Source: Nitrososphaeraceae archaeon (GTDB taxonomy: Archaea > Thermoproteota > Nitrososphaeria > Nitrososphaerales > Nitrososphaeraceae). From it: DNA of 5,258 bases. Shown in pieces: positions 1 to 5,018 of the stretch. The stretch is from the NCBI GenBank assembly GCA_029240395.1, contig JAREAJ010000057.1, positions 1 through 5,258 on the forward strand, read 5' to 3'. The number at the start of each line of letters is the position of its first letter. Position 1 is the first letter of the stretch. A model generated the notes under the pieces. The model was not told where the DNA came from and did no database searches. It was given only the letters and a program-made list of their open reading frames with translations. Position numbers and translations under genes: made by a program.

Positions 1-176
1 AGAGATCTATTGTATTTAAATATAGTAAGTTGGAGGGTTCTTGCCTAATTCAGTTTAACAGGCTGCAAACAGGATTTGATGACCTTTGTTTTAGCTTAGG
101 CAGTTCTACGCTAGTTCAGGAACCTACTTTTAGCACCGATATCGGCACTAATCCCTCCGGCTCCGTAATCTTCTAA
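1..176 (+). CDS. C-terminal end of an unrecognised protein (partial)
   Basis: A + strand frame is open from the first complete codon at position 3 and closes with TAA at 174-176, giving about 57 residues of a protein that began before the window. I do not recognise it. The visible tail is rich in Ser, Thr, Gly and hydrophobic residues and ends in SGSVIF, which would suit the last strands of a beta-rich domain. There are no cysteine pairs or membrane segments. In DNA this AT-rich a stop-free run of 57 codons is uncommon but not decisive, and part of the opposite strand (84-200) is also open. The plausible amino-acid mix favours the + strand. The next gene (201-353) lies on the other strand, so the two converge with only about 24 bases between their stops. 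Confidence 0.4.
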   Translation, partial: RSIVFKYSKLEGSCLIQFNRLQTGFDDLCFSLGSSTLVQEPTFSTDIGTNPSGSVIF

Positions 177-200
177 TACAATTAGGCCAATTCTTTTGAT

Positions 201-353
201 TTAGCAATGGCATAGATTATCATATATATTCAAACATTTTTCACAATAATATTTTTCCCGCGAAGTACGGATAATTTTGACATGCTTATTTGTTCTCCAG
301 CAGCTGTTACATCTCAGTATAAAATCATTATTGGCTGGATCCCATTCCTCCAT
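201..353 (-). CDS. Small zinc-ribbon protein (50 aa)
   Basis: This minus-strand frame runs from ATG at 353 to TAA at 203-201 and encodes 50 residues. Cysteines lie at 15 and 18 (CNSC) and at 37 and 40 (CEKC), two CxxC knuckles separated by 18 residues. A basic, beta-prone stretch (HVKIIRTSREKYY) lies between them, and a final CHC occupies 48-50. This is the pattern of a single zinc ribbon, so the protein should bind one Zn(II); its partner could be nucleic acid or protein. In-frame TAA lies nine codons' worth upstream, so the ATG is the likely start. A TTTAAATA box lies about 31 nt before the ATG, right for a nearly leaderless archaeal transcript. Function is unknown. A + strand frame over 282-479 overlaps it but has no comparable motif. 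Confidence 0.6.
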   Translation of the reverse strand: MEEWDPANNDFILRCNSCWRTNKHVKIIRTSREKYYCEKCLNIYDNLCHC

Positions 354-357
354 AGAT

Positions 358-626
358 CTATAATGTTATCTCCTCTGAGATATTTAAACGAAAAATGCAA
401 TGTTCAATCAATTCCTTCCTACAATAATCTGGATGGCATATTTGAGTCAATTCTCTCCCGCATTCCACCGAACCCGTGACAATCTTGTCCCTTTATTACC
501 ACCCGCGTTCTTATAATATAGGTAGTTCGATTTGCTATCTATAACAGAAAAAGAAGGAATACCACGACAAAGCCCCGTATACGCATTCATGTACGCAATA
601 AATTCTTCTGAAGCCAGAAGACTCAA
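358..626 (-). pseudogene. Possible decayed cysteine-containing protein, frame-broken
   Basis: Two overlapping minus-strand frames together read like one protein with a frameshift. The first is open from TTG at 626 to TGA at 447 (59 residues) and contains segments such as YMNAYTGLCRGIPSFSVIDS and a Gly/Asn-rich turn. The second frame is open from 492 to TAG at 358 (44 residues) and carries four cysteines, including ICHPDYC, a plausible metal-binding knuckle. A switch between the frames somewhere in 447-492 would give about 85-90 residues. There is no ATG at the head of either frame. The first part is loosely reminiscent of the small archaeal 'SKG.L..GG' proteins (DUF6659-like), but this resemblance is weak and from memory. 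The TATA box of the downstream zinc-ribbon gene lies inside its 3' part, which argues that this stretch is no longer, or never was, a working gene. Confidence 0.28.
381..388 (-). promoter_or_regulatory. TATA box for the zinc-ribbon gene
   Basis: On the minus strand these bases read TTTAAATA, close to the TATA element used by Nitrososphaeria. The centre is about 31 nt before the ATG at 353, which puts transcription start within a few bases of the start codon. A GAGGAG run (minus strand, about 16 nt before the ATG) is too far away to be a convincing ribosome-binding site. Confidence 0.5.
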
Positions 627-697
627 ATTCTACAGACAGTAGGTTGAAACACAGATAGCACATACGTATATGTATTCATGAAGAGATAACAAGAAAA

Positions 698-802
698 CTA
701 TTGAATATGAGGTAATCTTATTACTTTGTTTTCATCGATCCGCTTATAGCATTTCTTACAATAATTAGGTCTACCTAAAAATGAAATGTTATTGATAGTC
801 AT
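698..802 (-). CDS. Very small CxxC-containing reading frame (34 aa)
   Basis: The frame starts at ATG 802 and ends at TAG 700-698. The peptide contains GRPNYCKKCYKRIDENKV, a CxxC followed by basic residues, as in half of a zinc ribbon; the second cysteine pair is missing. An in-frame TAA lies two codons before the ATG. An AT-rich element (AAAATTAACT on the minus strand, about 829-838) lies about 30 nt upstream and could serve as a promoter. It may be the surviving N-terminus of a longer zinc-ribbon protein, or chance. It is in the same orientation as the fragments at 358-626 and the gene at 201-353. Confidence 0.25.
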   Translation of the reverse strand: MTINNISFLGRPNYCKKCYKRIDENKVIRLPHIQ

Positions 803-930
803 TTCTTATTATTATTATTATCAATACATTAGTTAATTTTGCACTCATGTGGAAATTACAATTTCAGGCAGTATTATTTGTCTGATAAAATTCCGATAGG
901 CAGAAGAGGTCGGAGGGATGAGGACAAATA

Positions 931-944
931 AAAAGTTTTTAATC
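931..944 (+). promoter_or_regulatory. TATA-like element before the truncated peptidase gene
   Basis: The bases AAAAGTTTTTAATC are centred about 26 nt before the GTG at 964, a spacing that fits a leaderless archaeal transcript. If the gene at 1445 has no promoter of its own, this element may also drive it, since no AT-rich box is visible between 1360 and 1445. A GGAGGG at 912-917 precedes an ATG at 918 in another frame, but that frame stops after about 33 codons and has no recognisable product. Confidence 0.4.
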
Positions 945-963
945 ATTAAGGTTAACCATAATT

Positions 964-1410
964 GTGCCAAAACAATTCGAGCGGTTGCATCGGGACCGCC
1001 ACGCTGCTCGACGAATTAACAAGCAAGTATTTTGGACTAATCCTTCAGTGAAGGCATTGTCAGGTGACGAAGATCCGATTGCAGTAATAACTGAAAAGGC
1101 CAGAGATCTAGTGTTCAAGACAATAGAGGACGGATGGCAGGGTTCACCATTCGATCCTTTCTGGTTCGCAGAATATCGCCACCTAGCTATGACACCAAGG
1201 GATGACATTCCGGATGCAAGATTAATACCTGAATCTTCAACAAGAGCAGGAATCGAGTTCTACCCTAAACAGCCAAAGGCAAGAGTCAGTTTTTCGTTGG
1301 CTCATGAGATAGGCCAAACATTGTTTCCCGATTTTGGCCTGACTATTCGGAACAGGCTCAAATGTCAAAGCGCGATTCCTCAGATCAAGCTAGAAAGTTC
1401 CGAGCGATGA
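964..1410 (+). CDS. Truncated ImmA/IrrE-family metallopeptidase-like protein
   Basis: The 148-residue product starts at GTG 964. Its N-terminus (FERLHRDRHAARRIN, then FWTNPSVKALSGDEDPI) resembles the start of long ImmA/IrrE-type zinc peptidases (COG2856, DUF955), so the N-terminus looks complete. SPFDPF at 61-66 and PRDDIPDARLIP at 78-89 follow, then the zinc motif region ARVSFSLAHEIGQTLFPD at 106-123. Family members have HExxH here; this copy has HEIGQ (114-118), because the codon at 1315-1317 is CAA instead of a histidine codon. Similarity ends near residue 131. The remaining residues look random and the normal C-terminal part, including the third zinc ligand, is absent. The protein is therefore very unlikely to be an active protease and is probably a gene remnant, although its frame is open. 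Codon choice is AT-leaning, unlike the gene that follows 34 bases later. Confidence 0.6.
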   Translation: MPKQFERLHRDRHAARRINKQVFWTNPSVKALSGDEDPIAVITEKARDLVFKTIEDGWQGSPFDPFWFAEYRHLAMTPRDDIPDARLIPESSTRAGIEFYPKQPKARVSFSLAHEIGQTLFPDFGLTIRNRLKCQSAIPQIKLESSER

Positions 1411-1445
1411 TTTGCGAAGAGCAACCGCACCGGAAACGACCTCTA
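1350..1445. other. Left junction between AT-rich host DNA and GC-rich insert
   Basis: Peptidase-family similarity on the left ends around 1355, while the flavoprotein gene's likely start is 1445. Between them the sequence is of mixed composition, encodes nothing recognisable, and contains the stop of the truncated peptidase (1408-1410). I see no inverted repeat, target duplication or integrase site at the join, and no match to the sequence just after 3118. The breakpoint cannot be placed more precisely by eye. Confidence 0.45.
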
Positions 1446-3118
1446 TGAACAATACACGCAGGGGACTTCCGCTAACCAGATCTCATGTTGAGAAGATATT
1501 TCCGAAATTAACGCCAGCGCAGATTCATCGCATTGCAGTGCGCGGGCACATGCGTACGATGGAGCGTGGCGAAGTGCTCTACGAGCAGGGAGACCGCGCC
1601 GCGCCGTTCTTTGTCGTTGTCTCCGGCGAGCTTGAGGTTGTACGCCCTTCGGTCCCTATTGAGACCCTTGTCACAGTCTATGGATCCGGTCAGTTCACTG
1701 GCGAGGTCGGCACGCTCTCCGGCCGGAGGACTCTCTTCCGCGTGCGTGCCACTAAGCCAGGTAAGGTGATCGAACTGGATCGGCAACACATGCTGGCTTT
1801 GGTGCAGAGTGATGCTGAGCTCGGCCAGATCCTGATGCGGGCTTTCATTCTCCGCAGGGTTGAATTGGTGGCGGCTGGCGTGGGAGATATTGTGCTCATC
1901 GGGTCAACGCATTCTGCCGGTACGCTTCGGATCAAAGAGTTCTTGATGCGCAACGGACACCCCTACTCCTACATAGACCTCGAACGCGACCCTGACGTAC
2001 AGAACTTATTGGATAGTTTCCATATCGCCGCCAGCGAGATACCCGTGGTGATCTGCCGAGGCAAGGTTGTACTTAGGAATCCCAGTAAGGAGCAAATTGC
2101 AGACTGCCTCGGCTTCAATGAATCTATTGACCAAACTCAGGTGCGCGATCTCGTCATCATCGGCGCCGGTCCCTCGGGGTTGGCTGCGGCAGTGTATGGC
2201 GCTTCAGAAGGGCTTGACGTTCTGATGCTGGAAACGAGTTCCCCTGGCGGCCAGGCAGGTTCAAGCTCAAAAATCGAAAATTACTTGGGATTTCCCACAG
2301 GTATCTCTGGCCAGGAGCTCGCAGCTCGGGCGTACCACCAGGCACAGAAGTTCGGCGCGGAGATGCTCATCGCCAAGGGCACGCGACTCGTCTGCGACCA
2401 CAAACCGTACGTCGTCGAAGTCGAGAACGGGACTGGAATTCCAGCGCGCACTGTCTTGATTGCAACCGGCGCGGAGTATAGAAGGTTGCAATTGAAAAAC
2501 TTGTCACGCTTTGAAGGCGCAGGCCTCTATTATGGTGCAACCTTTGTAGAAGCGCAGTTGTGTCGCGGAGAAGAAGTGATTGTGGTTGGCGGAGGAAACT
2601 CAGCCGGTCAGGCTGCGGTGTTTCTGGCGGAGACGACAAAGCGCGTGCATATGCTCGTCAGGTCTGCCGATTTGACCGAGAGCATGTCGCGCTATCTGAT
2701 TCGCCGGATCGAAGAGACTGCTACGATAGTATTCAGGCCGTACACGGAGATCGTGGGCCTTGAAGGAGGCGATCATCTAGAATCCGTTCGCTGGCGAAAC
2801 AGTAAAACCGGGCAAACTGAGGAGCACAAGATCAGCCACGTGTTCGTCATGACCGGCGCCGATCCAAACACCCGTTGGCTCAATGGCTGTGTCACGCTCG
2901 ACGCTAAAGGCTTCATTAAGACGGGTCCCGATCTGTCGCCAGAAAATCTGAGCGCTGCAGGCTGGCCCCTTGTCCGTCAACCGTACTTGCTTGAAACCAG
3001 TTTGCCGGGGGTTTTCGCGGTGGGTGACGTGCGGGGCGGCAGCATCAAGCGTGTTGCATCCGCGGTGGGCGAAGGATCAATCGCGATCTCATTTATTCAT
3101 AAAGTACTCCAGGAATAG
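1445..3118 (+). CDS. Cyclic-nucleotide-binding, glutaredoxin-like, thioredoxin-reductase-like fusion flavoprotein
   Basis: From ATG 1445 the product has 557 residues, typical of the bacterial 'cyclic nucleotide-binding domain-containing thioredoxin-disulfide reductase' family. Residues 15-140 form a CAP/cNMP-binding domain with a phosphate-binding cassette at 82-95 (GQFTGEVG, then GRR). Residues 146-225 are a glutaredoxin-like fold in which the usual CPxC site is replaced by STHSAG (154-159). The rest is an FAD/NAD(P)H oxidoreductase: GAGPSG for FAD (240-245), GGQAG (268-272), ATG (340-342), GGGNSAG for the nicotinamide dinucleotide (382-388) and the C-terminal FAD motif GVFAVGDVRGG (522-532). 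The CxxC of true thioredoxin reductase, expected just before the second Rossmann motif, is absent (YYGAT at 362-366), as is usual in this family. It is soluble, with no signal or membrane segment. The likely role is electron transfer from NAD(P)H to an unknown acceptor under cNMP control; substrate is unknown. A TTG at 1412 extends the frame by 11 unconserved-looking residues. The high G+C marks it as acquired. Confidence 0.9.
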   Translation: MNNTRRGLPLTRSHVEKIFPKLTPAQIHRIAVRGHMRTMERGEVLYEQGDRAAPFFVVVSGELEVVRPSVPIETLVTVYGSGQFTGEVGTLSGRRTLFRVRATKPGKVIELDRQHMLALVQSDAELGQILMRAFILRRVELVAAGVGDIVLIGSTHSAGTLRIKEFLMRNGHPYSYIDLERDPDVQNLLDSFHIAASEIPVVICRGKVVLRNPSKEQIADCLGFNESIDQTQVRDLVIIGAGPSGLAAAVYGASEGLDVLMLETSSPGGQAGSSSKIENYLGFPTGISGQELAARAYHQAQKFGAEMLIAKGTRLVCDHKPYVVEVENGTGIPARTVLIATGAEYRRLQLKNLSRFEGAGLYYGATFVEAQLCRGEEVIVVGGGNSAGQAAVFLAETTKRVHMLVRSADLTESMSRYLIRRIEETATIVFRPYTEIVGLEGGDHLESVRWRNSKTGQTEEHKISHVFVMTGADPNTRWLNGCVTLDAKGFIKTGPDLSPENLSAAGWPLVRQPYLLETSLPGVFAVGDVRGGSIKRVASAVGEGSIAISFIHKVLQE

Positions 3119-3371
3119 GAAACAGATCGAACATGATCGAGATTGTATGAATGACTATGAACCTGTATGTCCTGCCTATGTTGATATGTTTATCATCATA
3201 CATAGGATTTCCATTACCACTTAATAACTTGCTCAAATATTCATAGTGCTCTTCTCTGGTTGGTGTTTTGTCCTTAGTAGCCATTTCTATTATTATCAGA
3301 CGATCAGACCAATTTTGTCTTATCGATACTCTCGCTGAATTCCAAACACCCTCTCTCTCGCCTACTTCCAT
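3093..3371 (-). CDS. Unrecognised protein with a chimeric C-terminus, probably truncated
   Basis: From ATG 3371 the frame gives 92 residues and stops at 3093-3095, inside the antisense of the flavoprotein gene, so its last eight or so residues come from the insert. The frame is open upstream to 3407 without another ATG; an internal ATG at 3284 (MATKDKTPTREEHYEYLSKL) is an alternative start. The middle of the protein looks genuine: VWNSARVSIRQNWSDRLIII, then a charged helix and a Gly/Asn turn. I do not recognise a family, and there are no metal or nucleotide motifs. The C-terminal part (RTYRFIVIHTISIMFDLF) may already be mistranslated or foreign. It is best read as a host gene that lost its 3' end when the GC-rich segment arrived. 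Chance is possible but less likely given the composition of the middle part. Confidence 0.4.
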   Translation of the reverse strand: MEVGEREGVWNSARVSIRQNWSDRLIIIEMATKDKTPTREEHYEYLSKLLSGNGNPMYDDKHINIGRTYRFIVIHTISIMFDLFPIPGVLYE

Positions 3372-3402
3372 TTCTATGTTTTCTTTAACTAAATAGCTAA
3401 CT

Positions 3403-3417
3403 ATTCGTTAAACGAAT
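3403..3417. repeat. 15-bp palindrome upstream of the minus-strand frame
   Basis: ATTCGTTAAACGAAT has two perfect 7-base arms around a single A. It lies 32-46 bases before the ATG at 3371 on the minus strand, roughly where an operator next to a core promoter would be. It has no T-run after it on either strand that would make it a clear terminator. It could be a binding site for a dimeric regulator, or chance in AT-rich DNA. Confidence 0.3.
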
Positions 3418-3478
3418 TATATCCTAGTATATGCTAGATAGCACAAGCAGTCTTGTAGTGTTTCTTTAAAGTCTTAAA

Positions 3479-3640
3479 GTGAGTGGAAATCGAGAGGATT
3501 ACTTGGCGATTTCAAGATATAAATCGAAATTGATACTGATTCTTTATAGTGTACATCTTACAGATGCTCAAACTTTAGTACTTTACGAAGGATACTCTAA
3601 AGAAGAAAGCAAATGCTATCATGAAACGTTCCCTTTTTAA
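3479..3640 (+). CDS. Short unrecognised reading frame (53 aa), doubtful
   Basis: A GTG at 3479 opens a frame of 53 residues ending with TAA at 3638-3640. The peptide is mixed and not of low complexity (for example RYKSKLILILYSVHLTDAQT and YEGYSKEES), which hints at former coding, but no family is recognisable. There is no clear TATA box at the right distance; a small CTTTAA-AGTC-TTAAAG inverted repeat (3464-3479) touches the start. It is probably a fragment of a decayed gene or non-coding. Confidence 0.18.
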   Translation: MSGNREDYLAISRYKSKLILILYSVHLTDAQTLVLYEGYSKEESKCYHETFPF

Positions 3641-3662
3641 GTATCAGTTATATATAGTATAA

Positions 3663-3940
3663 GAAAGATATTTACAAAAAATATATCGGAAGAAAAAAGC
3701 GCATGATAAATCTATATTTAACCAGCACAAGACTTACGCCGAAATTACACAAATAGTAAGAATCCCACCCTATGACATTCACGCTATTATAAAGGAAGAG
3801 GAAACCGGAAGTCAAAAAATAAGCATCGACAAGAGCGACAGAAGATTGCTTTAACTCGATTACAAATTGCAGTGGTCGATAGTGGAATGGTGGCGCATAG
3901 AAGCACCGGCTCACTGGAGAGCCTATATTTCCATATATGA
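3663..3940 (+). pseudogene. Decayed helix-turn-helix protein gene of a Nitrososphaeria family
   Basis: The first frame (open 3663 to TAA 3852-3854, no ATG or other convincing start) contains TYAEITQIVRIPPYDIHAII followed by KEEE. This closely matches, from memory, the N-terminal helix-turn-helix of an abundant Nitrososphaeria protein family whose usual wording is close to TYREIAQIVRVS..DIHAII. In intact members a second segment of the type TPLQVAI follows after a charged linker. Here a comparable piece, TRLQIAVV, appears in a different frame from 3854 and runs to TGA at 3938-3940. The gene has therefore lost its start, its frame and its long C-terminal coiled-coil part. The intact protein would be a DNA-binding factor of unknown target. 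A minus-strand frame across the same bases (3672-3914) is its antisense. Confidence 0.55.
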
Positions 3941-4085
3941 TCCACTTACAGAATCATCTTTAGGTTACCAATATCTGGTATCGTCAAAAAGATATCAGTC
4001 AGAACTCTAAATTGTCAGGACCTTTAGCTAAAAAATGAAATGCTTCCTAGTCTTGTTGATTTATATAATTTGTAAACGTCCTTGC
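3941..4085. other. Gene-free AT-rich stretch
   Basis: No reading frame, RNA gene or clear repeat could be supported here. It is between the decayed helix-turn-helix gene and the promoter of the monooxygenase-fold gene, and may include unrecognisable remains of the former. Confidence 0.4.
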
Positions 4086-4095
4086 TTAATAATAA
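4085..4095 (+). promoter_or_regulatory. TATA-like element for the monooxygenase-fold gene
   Basis: CTTAATAATAA is centred about 27 nt before the ATG at 4117, as expected for a leaderless archaeal transcript. This spacing is the main reason for preferring ATG 4117 over the in-frame ATGs at 4177 and 4207. No ribosome-binding site is visible before any of the three. Confidence 0.45.
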
Positions 4096-4116
4096 GATTC
4101 ACAAATATGCTATATT

Positions 4117-4530
4117 ATGAAAGAGCAAAGCGAAAGGTTTGATGGTTGGCGAAAGAGCATAATCAAGCTAGTTGAAATGGATGATAAAATAACACTCTCA
4201 GAGCAAATGGAAGAAGAAAACGTTGGTCCTGTAATTCTGATCAATAAGTTCAATGTGAAGCCAGAGGAAGTTGACCAGTTCTTAAGGACTTGGGCAGCCG
4301 ATGCTGCATACTTTAAGAGTCAGCCAGGATTCATCTCTACACAACTACATCGTGGAATTGCTGGCAGTTCTGTATTCGTCAACTATGCGGTTTGGAAGTC
4401 TACTGAGATATATAAGAGGGCATTTAAGAACCATGAGTTCCAGTCGAATCTTGAGAAATATCCACCCAGCACAGTTGCATCTCCACACTTGTTCAAGAAA
4501 GTTGCTGTTCCTGGTATCTGTGTGGACTGA
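4117..4530 (+). CDS. Antibiotic biosynthesis monooxygenase (ABM) domain protein
   Basis: The 137-residue product carries one ABM-fold domain (dimeric alpha-beta barrel) from about residue 37 to the end. Recognisable stretches are GPVILINKFNVKPEE (37-51), WAADAAYFKSQPGFISTQLH (59-78), RGIAGSSVFVNYAVWKS (79-95) and the C-terminal TVASPHLFKKVAVPGICVD (119-137), which match a common bacterial and archaeal ABM subfamily almost word for word from memory. Such proteins are small cytosolic dimers; some are cofactor-free monooxygenases or quinol oxygenases, but most, including this subfamily, have no proven substrate. The first 36 residues are a charged extension not usual in the family; if ATG 4207 were used, the protein would be 107 residues and of normal length. 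Composition is close to the host's, so it is either old or native. It stands alone, with decayed genes on both sides. Confidence 0.85.
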   Translation: MKEQSERFDGWRKSIIKLVEMDDKITLSEQMEEENVGPVILINKFNVKPEEVDQFLRTWAADAAYFKSQPGFISTQLHRGIAGSSVFVNYAVWKSTEIYKRAFKNHEFQSNLEKYPPSTVASPHLFKKVAVPGICVD

Positions 4531-4547
4531 CGCACTTCCACTTACAG

Positions 4548-4555
4548 TCTTTTTA
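4548..4555 (+). terminator. T-rich terminator
   Basis: TCTTTTTA begins 17 bases after the TGA of the monooxygenase-fold gene. Archaeal transcription commonly ends at such T-runs without a hairpin. The run is short, so this is a modest call. Confidence 0.35.
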
Positions 4556-4617
4556 CAACTAACAATATAATGGCAGAAGAGTTTTTCCTCCCATATAGCA
4601 GATAGTTGCAGCACAAT

Positions 4618-4885
4618 ATGTCAAGCGTGACAATGAACAGCCCAAATCCACGAGGGAAAATTGAACTATTTGAACTCAAATATGAATATTTAGAATGGTA
4701 TAGAAACAAAGTATTGGAGTTATCTAGTCAAGGCCATAACCAATTAGAAATATCCAGGACATTGCAGATAAGCCAACCTAGTTAATGAAGGTATCATCTA
4801 CCAGACCTTCCAGAAATTAAGACTGCGAAGATGCTCTGCTGCTTCTGGTCATGCAGCTTTATGGGTAGAAGAAGAACAACAATAA
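4618..4885 (+). pseudogene. Decayed helix-turn-helix protein gene, second family
   Basis: ATG 4618 opens a 55-residue frame that stops at TAA 4783-4785. Residues 30-54 read RNKVLELSSQGHNQLEISRT followed by LQISQPS, the helix-turn-helix entry of a Nitrososphaeria family whose intact members have wording like KVLELSSQG..Q.EIS..LQ(I/V)..(P/S)TV.RD. In the next frame the sequence resumes with VNEGIIYQTFQKL and continues to TAA 4883-4885. The shift is what a loss of two bases within 'CCTACTGTTAAT' to 'CCTAGTTAAT' (4776-4785) would give. Intact relatives continue for another 80-100 residues, so most of the C-terminal part is also lost or scrambled. A weak TATA-like CATATAG lies at 4593-4599. The intact protein would probably be a DNA-binding factor; this copy would give only a truncated helix-turn-helix peptide. 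Confidence 0.5.
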
Positions 4886-5018
4886 CTAGGATAGTATTCT
4901 GGCGATTGGATCGTTTGGAATGTTTTGAACGGTCATTTATTTGAGTAGTCCTATAAAATGGTACACTAGTGAAGCGTGTTCAAGAAATATAAAGCATAAT
5001 CGAAGCTTAAAGCTGTTG

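Noticed and set aside
282..479. + strand frame of 65 codons
   Set aside because: It is antisense to the zinc-ribbon gene for much of its length, has no promoter at the right distance or recognisable motif, and its peptide composition looks accidental.
790..826. TATTGATA...TATCAATA inverted repeat around an (ATT)n run, as a transposon end or terminator
   Set aside because: The arms are only 8 bases, the loop is a simple triplet repeat, and AT-rich DNA yields such pairs by chance. No transposase or target duplication is nearby.
939..1208. Minus-strand frame of 89 codons
   Set aside because: It is the antisense of the ImmA/IrrE-like gene, whose N-terminal family wording is clear on the + strand.
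1412..1444. TTG at 1412 as the start of the flavoprotein
   Set aside because: It adds 11 residues with no family resemblance; ATG 1445 gives a normal length and N-terminus. It cannot be fully excluded because neither start has a good ribosome-binding site.
1508..2980. Several 60-90 codon frames on both strands inside the flavoprotein gene
   Set aside because: They are shadows in a GC-rich gene with few stop codons; the main frame explains every conserved motif.
2970..3224. + strand frame crossing the right junction
   Set aside because: It is out of frame within the 3' end of the flavoprotein gene and has no recognisable content beyond 3118.
3672..3914. Minus-strand frame of 80 codons, hydrophobic and aromatic
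   Set aside because: It is antisense to the decayed helix-turn-helix gene, and the hydrophobic content is what antisense of Lys/Glu-rich coding DNA gives.
4301..4614. Frames on both strands overlapping the monooxygenase-fold gene
   Set aside because: The + strand gene matches its family to the last residue; the others are shadows.
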